Assembly: GCA_019054805.1 (NCBI GenBank) | Contig: JAHQIY010000004.1 | Coordinates: 2,542,001-2,606,000 of the forward strand | Source of the DNA: Brachionus manjavacas | Lineage: Eukaryota; Rotifera; Eurotatoria; Ploima; Brachionidae | Direction of reading: 5' to 3' | Length of the DNA: 64,000 bases | In this document: one piece after another, positions 57,480-64,000 of the stretch | Numbering within the stretch: the stretch's first letter is position 1 | How the letters are laid out: the number at the start of each line of letters is the position of its first letter | Translations under genes and position numbers: made by a program | The notes under the pieces: model-generated | Told to the model about the DNA's origin: nothing | Seen by the model: the letters and a program-made list of their open reading frames with translations, nothing else | Database searches by the model: none

Positions 57480-58028
57480 TACCTAGAGGTGCTCTAGTAT
57501 TAATAATCGACGATTCATTAATGATAAAATCGAGTATGTTTCCATTGGGTCCATCTCCCCTGGTAATTTTTTTGGGTAATCCTCTGTTTAACATTCAGGT
57601 CTGGGTTTATGTAGACGCCAGTCAAATTCGGTGAATTTCTGAGTCTTTTTGCTTTAGAAAAAAATATTTTTTCATCGCTCTATCTACACAAGGTAACGAT
57701 TACAGGCGGGTGTTTGTCATTGTCAGTTTTAGGTCTAACGCGTTTATTTTTAATCCTCGATCTAATTCTAGACCATCAAACACATTTACTTCTCTCTCAA
57801 AATCTTCACGTTGTCTTTCACCACCAGCTTCTTTTTCAGACCTAGATAACCCAAAAATCAAAATGTTTTGGCCAACTCTTTTAAGTCGCTTAACAGTTCA
57901 TTTTATAATTCAACTTCCATCTCAAGATCTAAGACTCGACTTCGAATTCGTAGAAGTTTAGTTGGTGTTGTGACAGGTGTATGGATATTATTCTGAAATG
58001 CGGGGACATTCTCTTGAACATCCATTTT
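57480..58028 (-). pseudogene. Degenerate LINE ORF-like coding segment
   Basis: From about 58028 the minus strand reads MDVQENVPAFQNNIHTPVTT and then, over stops and frame changes, EKEAGGERQREDFEREVNVF and KAKRLRNSPNLTGVYINPDL. The last block resembles a segment I associate with invertebrate LINE ORFs upstream of the endonuclease (A-K-x-L-[RK]-N...G-V-[YF]-I-N-x-D-L). No RT is attached. Confidence 0.4.
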
Positions 58029-58930
58029 CATAATTAATTGAAAAATCGTATAGTATCTATTTTTGTATCTAATTTAGTTTCTTTAAGAAAATTATAAAGA
58101 TTTCCGACGGGGTGTCAAAGAGAAGATGGTAAATAGACTTGATTGAGATATTTTAAAGAACTTGTAACCTTTGAATATTTGTTTTTGACACTAGATTTAT
58201 AATTAAAAATTTATAATCTATATTTAATCTAAATTTAATCAACTGGACAGTGCTCTTATCATAATAAACTGATTAACGCTTCATTTATCTAATTTATAAA
58301 ATAAAAATAAAGTTGAAAAAATTTGAAATTTAAAATTTTATAAAACGATTAGCATTTAAGCAATTTTGATAAAAATTAATAATAATCTGTTTCTTAAACA
58401 TTATTTATTATGTCAAATTTTAGAAATTTTTCACATATTCAATTTAAATTGAATCGATATTGTTGAAAGATGAAAGTTGGAATGTTGAATATTTCCATAA
58501 AGAACTCTTGATCTCAACGCTATTTATCAAACTAATATCCTTTTTAATATCTTAATACTTCGATGTTAGTTCATATTCAGCAAATTCTTAAAAAAACTGT
58601 TTGATTTCAAAAACATTTAATAAAAGACTTAAATTGATGTAAGTTTTATTCAAAAATTGTTTTTAAAAAATTTTTAAAAAAAAATATTAACAAAATTTTT
58701 ATATGAATAAGTTAATTTAAAAAATTTATTAAATAAATAACTTACACAAAAAGGACAAAAGAATTCAGAAAAATAAAAATTTTAAAGCACTCTTAGTCGT
58801 TTTGAGTCGAGTAAAATGTATAAAAGAAGCTCTTTTTAAAAAATAAAATTTTTGTAAAAAATTTTTTCTTTTGTTTAAACTATATACAAATTTTCGATGC
58901 TTGTGAACATAATTTGAAAAAAATTTCTCT
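58029..58930. other. AT-rich spacer downstream of the RalGEF gene
   Basis: No gene found. It should hold the 3' UTR of the minus-strand RalGEF gene. Confidence 0.5.
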
Positions 58931-61900
58931 TCATAGAATTTTCCTCAAAAATTTCCGAATAGTCGGTGAATTATTTTTGTATGTTGCCTTGTTGGGACAC
59001 TGAGGCGGCAACGAGCTTATTCGATTATGCGACGCATAAGAATTAGTCGAATTATTTGACGACGGTATACTTGAAAGTCTGCGCTTTCGCAGAACCAACT
59101 GCATATCCTCTGTATTCCTTAGTGCATAATAAACATTCGAGTTATCACCTATTGGTATTTCGTTTGGCGCATCCAAAACTTGTACCAGCACAAATTCATC
59201 ATACAATTCTGGATTCATGAAAAATTTGTTCAAAATTCTGGTCTTGACTTCCTTGGTTCTGTCTTGGTTGCTGATGGACATTTTTTTGTACAATATCTCT
59301 GAATCAGGTCTCTTGTCCGGCTCATTTTGCTCGATTTTCACCTTGACCGTGTATTGATTATTGATTGGAGAACACTCTATACTATTACTGGTATTGCAGC
59401 TGTCGTTCTGGGACGAGTTGGACATGCTGTTTTTAAGGATAGACTTTGGCGATTCGGATGAATCGGCGAGGTCAGAGCTACCGATGGAGCTGCATCGGGA
59501 ATGATTTGACTTGTTTTTGAAAATGCTTTTTTGTTTGATACCAGGTGTTTTTAAGCCATTGAATGACATTTGGTTGAGTGATTCATTCGACTCGGAGCGA
59601 TATGAAATGTTCGATTTTACTCGGCTATTTCGAGTTGATTCGTTTGCCGATTCTATCTGATTGGAGTAGTTGGAAAAGTCATTTCGGTCGAGCAGTTTGT
59701 GCGAATGGAGCCACTTGTCAAATGAAGGGTCGGGTTTTATGCTGTACAGGTGGGAGGCTTGTTGAAGGAGCTTTATCTGGGCTATTATTTCGAACTCTTT
59801 GCGCTTTTGCTGAACATTGATCATGTTCTTATCCATTCTTTTCGATTGGGCATTCAAGTATTCCAAATCTCGCAGAAACATGCCCAAAAATGGAATAGTA
59901 CCAACAGGTTCCTTTAAAAAATTGTTAAATTTTTTGTTTTTTATTTTGAACAATTTTAAGGTACTAAAAATTCATCAACAAAAAATTTAAAAATCAGACT
60001 TTCCACGTAAAAATCTAGAACTAGTGATTGTAAAATCAAATATTAACATCTATAAATGTTTTGAGTTTTAAATTTTTTTTTAGATAAATTTTCTAATGAA
60101 GATTTTTTTTATTTTTTTTAAAATAAAATCAAAAAATATCTGTGGTGTTATGTTTTAGACTTTTCTTGGTAATTTTCTTTGGCAAAAATAAATTTTTTTT
60201 TTAAAATTTATATAATAATTTACAGTACAATCCAAAACAAAGTTAACGCTCCGTTTAAGCATTGCTTGATCGGAGTATGCACAAAACGAATCAGAACACA
60301 AAACATTTTAAAACATACACATGAACATTTTGAAACATGTTTCAAAACACGGTTCAAAAAATGTTTCAAAACATGTTTCGAAATGATTTTCAACTAGTTT
60401 TAGATGTTTTGATTGTTTTTTATTGTTTAACAAATAAACATCAAATAATTTATCCAAATAAAATTATAAAATTACATTGAAAAATTGAAAAGTTCAAACA
60501 AATTTTTTTACTTCATTTTTTAAAATGAGAGTACCTGAATGTTATAGGCATCGAATTATATTTTTGAGGAATGAAGGCTTAAGCTTTCGGAAAATTTCCA
60601 AACAAATGGATATTGAAGGATTATCTATTCCCCAAGTTGCCATTTATAAAATTTGCAAAAAATTCAAAGAAACACGAATAGTTGCTGATTTTAAGAGGAC
60701 CGGTAGAAAAACAATTTTTCAGGAGCCGCATTACAACTATCTTAGCGAATTAATAACTTATAATCGTGACATTACACTTGAATAAGAGAGTTTGGGTTTT
60801 ACATACTTTTTATAAGACTTAAAATTTTTAAAAAGACTTCAAAATGCAAAAATAAAATTAAAAGTCTCGTGTTAATAATTTCTTTTTTGATGCACAAATC
60901 AAAACTATCTTCTAATTTTTTGTTTTGTATAGTGTGTTATGTTTTGTATGTCATTACAATATGTAAACATTGAGCAAGTTTTCGTTAACTCTGTTTTGGA
61001 TAGTACTGTATATGAAATTGATTCGATTAAAAAGGCTATTTGTATTTCAAATTTTACGCAAAAATACGAGTTTTTACAGTAAATAAAAGTAAAAAATAGA
61101 AAAATTATACAAAAAAAAATATTCTAGTATATTTGGTATAATTTTTTGCGTTTGAATTACAAAATGTATCCAATTTTGAAATAACATTTAAAAGTGCGAT
61201 GTTTCAAATATTTTTTTCAGTCTCATATAAAAAAATAATTTCAAGTTAATATTGCAAATATTTTCATATTTGAAATTAAACTTGTGAGTGAGATAGAACA
61301 AGCTTAGGTTTCATTTAAAAACTAAAAAAAATTACCTAGATTTTTTTTGAGTTTACTGGTTCATCTTAAACACTTTAATTGTGGTTCGTTTACTGTATTT
61401 TAACAAAAACTCATATGATAAAAAAATGAAAAAATTGAACGTAGAAATAGGTCTAGAAATAGGAAATAGGTAACTTCATTTAAAAATTTGAAAAAAGGAT
61501 TTTTAATGATTTTTTTAATTTTCTGTATTCTGAATTTAAATTCAGAATTAAATTTCATTGCATTTTTAATAATTACAATCCTTTTTTGATAAATTAAAAT
61601 TTACCAAAATATAACATAATAAAAACTAACGATTCGGATGAATAAAAAAAATACTGCAACGTAGTGCAAAAAACTTTTTTTTACCTAAAATAATTTTTCT
61701 GATGTAAATAAAAGACAAAAATAAAATATCAATTAGAATTTAATTGATTATTGATTTTGTTAACCCAAAAAAAATAAAGTTTCTATTTTAGGTTAAAAAG
61801 ATGCAAGTATTTTGCAGTAATTTTTTAAACATACTGTAAATTTTGATTTATCAAAAAAGGAAGAAATTTATTTTTGTTTTTTTGAAATTCACAATACCTT

Positions 61901-63240
61901 CAATTATTCAAATAAAAACTAAACTTGTTCTATCTCACTAACAAGTTTAATTTTAAATATGAAAATGCTTGCAAAATTAACTTGAAATTATTTATATATA
62001 TGAGGCTGAAAAAAATATTTTAAACATCGCACTTTTAAATGTTATTTCAACATTGGATACATTTTGTAATTCAAACGCAAAAAATTATACCAAATATTTT
62101 TTTAATTATTTTCTATTTTCAAGATCATTATTCTGATGCTATTTGAAAAAAAAGATTTAAATAAAAAAAATTGAATTTAATTTTTCCCATATGAGAATTT
62201 AGTTTTAGAGCTGTTTAAGCACTAGCATAAATCTAGAACTTGTGATTAAACATTGTAAAAATCATACTGTTCTACTAATTTTTTCATCAAAAAGGTTTTC
62301 TTGAAAATAAACATATAAAAGGCGAATTTATTGAGTTTAATGAAAAGACATCAAAGTTAATTTCATAAAATTAAAAGATGTAAAATAAAGAAATTTTTGA
62401 TTTAAATTAAATAAAAAAACGAAAATCATAAATGATTTTTATTTAGAAAACTCTAAAAGAAATTATAATTATAAAAAATTTATTTTTTTTTAAGTGTTTA
62501 CTTTTATTTCTAACTAATTTACATTTTTTTTTTTTGTTAAAACTCGTTTTTTTCCGTAAAATTTCGTTAAAATATTTATCAAATTTAACAAAAAAATTCA
62601 AAAGGTAAGAATACGCATTCGTACGAAAAATTACCAAGATAAGTCACATGATAGCTGCTGTATATTCTTTAAAACATAAAAGAAAATTAATACAATTATG
62701 TCATTGAGATTGTTTAAAAAAAATGAGCATCAAACATAAATTGGTTAAGTGTAAAATTTTTGATGATTTAAAAAATAAAGAATAAAAGTTAATTATAATC
62801 AACTCTAAGGTTAAATAATTCTGCTACAATTAAATGCTAAACTAGTTTAAAAAACCTTAGGATTAAAAATTCAAATTCATTTTAATAACTTACAGTTTGT
62901 TTGACCATTTTTTTGTTTTGTTTTAGCAAATTTTCTTTCATTTTGCGTCCCAAAGTCGCATTAATTCCCAAATTGATTTCAGCATATTTTGACGTACCTT
63001 CCTTAAAGGAAAAAAATTAAAATTTTGACTTAAACCAAGTGAAATCTAAAGCATTATCTAGTGCATTCTAATTCGAAATTAAAAGCAAAAAAAAAAGCAC
63101 AACAGAGCTATTACCAAACTTAACAAGTCTTTAAAACTGCTTGACTTAGATAGTCCTGTTGGTTTGGATAGTGGTTCAGCCGAGTCGATTAGAAATCGAT
63201 AGTTGTTCAATTCCTTAAAATCAAGTAGTAAAAAATAGAT
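58931..63240 (-). CDS. RalGDS/RGL-like Ral guanine-nucleotide exchange factor, 3' part
   Basis: Three phase-0 exons are supported: 63240-63115 (start could also be 63213), 63001-62894 and 59911-58931. Together they encode 404 residues and a stop. The first two plus the start of the third are the end of the CDC25/RasGEF domain: FKELNNY, EGTSKYA, then EPVGTIPFLGMFLRDLEYLN and KRKEFEIIAQIKLLQQA, as in RalGDS/RGL proteins. A Ser/Asn-rich linker follows. A C-terminal Ras-association domain runs from YTVKVKIEQ through YDEFVLVQVLD, NVYYALRN and MQLVLRKR. The protein should activate Ral downstream of Ras-GTP. The catalytic first half lies beyond the right edge. The 2.98-kb intron between the last two exons holds two DNA transposons; the neighbouring one is 113 bp. 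The frame at 59953 begins with TTG and is intronic before 59911. Confidence 0.85.
60223..61008 (+). mobile_element. Tc1-type element, TA-flanked, encoding only the HTH part
   Basis: The 786-bp element has 26-bp inverted ends, CAGTAC[AT]ATCCAAAACA..., at 60223-60248 and 60983-61008 (24 of 26 match). A TA lies immediately outside each end (60221-60222, 61009-61010). CAGT termini and a TA target are hallmarks of Tc1 elements. A subterminal run of TTTCAAAACATG-like repeats occupies 60300-60395. The only gene is a truncated transposase, so this is an internal-deletion derivative sitting in a RalGEF intron. Confidence 0.85.
60525..60785 (+). pseudogene. Truncated Tc1-like transposase, DNA-binding region only
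   Basis: The 86-residue frame starts at ATG 60525 and reads RHRIIFLRNEGLSFRKISKQ (first helix-turn-helix), then VAIYKICKKFKET and FKRTGRKTIF (GRK AT-hook-like linker). It stops at 60783-60785 before any DDE catalytic residue. It could bind the terminal repeats but not cut DNA. The coding part is otherwise undamaged, so either the element was trimmed precisely or the short protein is kept. Confidence 0.7.
61132..62094. mobile_element. 963-bp fold-back MITE with ~170-bp terminal inverted repeats
   Basis: Ends TTTGGTATAATTTTTTGCG are flanked by TA on both sides. Inverted arms 61132-61311 and 61922-62094 are highly similar over ~170 bp. Inside, further inverted pairs (about 61575-61605 with 61835-61865; about 61650-61695 with 61780-61825) and a perfect 22-bp palindrome at 61527-61548 mean much of the element can fold on itself. 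It has no coding capacity. The same terminal repeat opens the Tc1/mariner relic at 9824, which marks the likely source family. Confidence 0.85.
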
Positions 63241-63875
63241 CTCAAAAAACCCGGAACATTTCATAGCATTTTTGATTTCAAGATATAGATCAGTTTAAAA
63301 TATAATCTGATTTTGATAATGAACAATATATTATTAAAATATTTTGAATGAATTTTCTCATTTACAGAGTGAAGATGTTTAATAGACTAAAAATCTTAGG
63401 AAACTTTGTGTATCAAAAAAATCTAGACCTACCGGAGATTTCGGTCACTTTATCGAAAGTATAAAATGGAGTAACCAAAGATGGATCAATCAATCTAACA
63501 CTTTAACTTTTGGACTAATGTACCAAAAACCTAGAAATAGATGTCAGCAAAACCTCTGCAAATCTATGCTTATAAAAAAATTAAATGTCAATTTTTTTTG
63601 CCCCTTTAGTCTAAGAAAATGAATACTTTAACTTTGCTTTAATTGCGAAAATTTTTTCCAAAAATTAAATTAAAAGCTGAATTCATTTTTTTAGTTGAAT
63701 TTTCAATTTATTACGTCTTTCTAATGGAGAATTGATTAATTATTCTAATATCCTTATGCCGATTAAAATTTTTAAATAGAAAAATAACTAATTTTTTAAA
63801 TAAATATTGTTAAAGTTTTTTTTTGTTTTATTAATTATTTTTTCCATTTTTTTTTCTTTAAAATTTATATTTGAC
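63241..63875. other. RalGEF intron, right edge of window
   Basis: AT-rich DNA expected to be intronic. The coding-like stretch at 63431-63500 does not fit the phase of the neighbouring exon. Confidence 0.4.
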
Positions 63876-63970
63876 CAGAGTTGTTTTTAAGTCACAAGTC
63901 TTAAGTCAAGTCAAGTCATTGACTTGACTTGAATTTTTTTTTTTTTTAAGTCAAGTCAATGACTTAAAAA
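63876..63970. repeat. AAGTC-rich fold-back repeat, right copy
   Basis: CAGAGTTG at 63876 is followed by tandem AAGTC motifs and their inverse: AAGTCAAGTCAAGTCATTGA (from 63903), GACTTGACTT, a poly-T core, then AAGTCAAGTCAATGACTT (63948-63965). It resembles 14811-14896 and may be a hAT-type MITE terminus cut by the window edge. Confidence 0.55.
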
Positions 63971-64000
63971 ATTTTTAATTTTTAAGTTTAAAAAATCGGT

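Noticed and set aside
59912..59953. TTG-started extension of the RalGEF last exon
   Set aside because: No ATG, and an AAAG acceptor at 59912 with phase-matched upstream exons shows this part is intron.
63431..63500. Possible extra RalGEF exon on the minus strand (RLIDPSLVTPFYTFDKVTEI)
   Set aside because: It has AG and GT borders, but its end phase does not fit the phase-0 exon at 63240, and the residues do not match the expected RasGEF segment.
1..64000. CRISPR arrays, rRNA or tRNA genes, bacterial operons
   Set aside because: No regularly spaced direct repeats and no cloverleaf or rRNA core that I could recognise. Spliced animal genes argue against prokaryotic DNA. A covariance-model scan would be needed to exclude tRNAs fully.

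Overview
The window is about three quarters A+T by eye and reads as nuclear DNA of a small invertebrate animal. Genes are sparse. Introns have GT-AG ends and are often only 50-110 bp long. The recognisable host genes are animal families: MAM-domain proteins, a group XII secreted phospholipase A2, an equilibrative nucleoside transporter, a Ral guanine-nucleotide exchange factor and intron-less 7TM receptors. The mix of very AT-rich DNA, intron-less divergent receptors and many DNA transposons reminds me of monogonont rotifers such as Brachionus. That placement is inference and no search was run.

Host genes, left to right: an unrecognised protein cut by the left edge (1-1311, +); a rhodopsin-type GPCR (3143-4123, +); a DUF4139-like protein in one exon (8460-9692, +); a small secreted MAM protein (13179-13770, +, two exons); a single-pass membrane MAM protein with a repeated stalk (18993-20450, +, two exons, probably 5' incomplete); a group XII sPLA2 (23362-24852, -, two exons); an SLC29/ENT transporter that I could assemble from seven coding exons with consistent phase (33029-36516, -); a 740-residue LRR-type GPCR (50402-52624, +); and the 3' half of a RalGDS/RGL-like gene running off the right edge (58931-63240 and beyond, -). 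I see no operon-like arrangement. The genes look like unrelated single units separated by repeats.

Much of the rest is transposable-element debris. There is a near-intact MULE with 26-bp terminal inverted repeats and GAGCATTAA subterminal arrays (4403-6839). Tc1/mariner remnants lie at 9824-11745, 28490-29095 and 46440-47205, and a TA-flanked, HTH-only Tc1-type element at 60223-61008. Six or more LINE copies are present, including two near-identical ones in opposite orientation (14899-17542 and 29205-31838). A GC-rich Ty3/gypsy island sits at 54144-55755. Smaller hAT, Plavaka-like and second-MULE fragments and several MITE or fold-back elements fill other gaps.

Nothing here amounts to a clear new multi-gene system. 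The most interesting points are: the shared UGA-CUA-G stop and shared A7 frameshift point in both LINE copies; the HTH-only Tc1 element next to a 963-bp nested fold-back element in one RalGEF intron; the MULE broken by one base in a T5 run; and an unrecognised pair of related short coding segments at 18057-18365 and 32401-32673.
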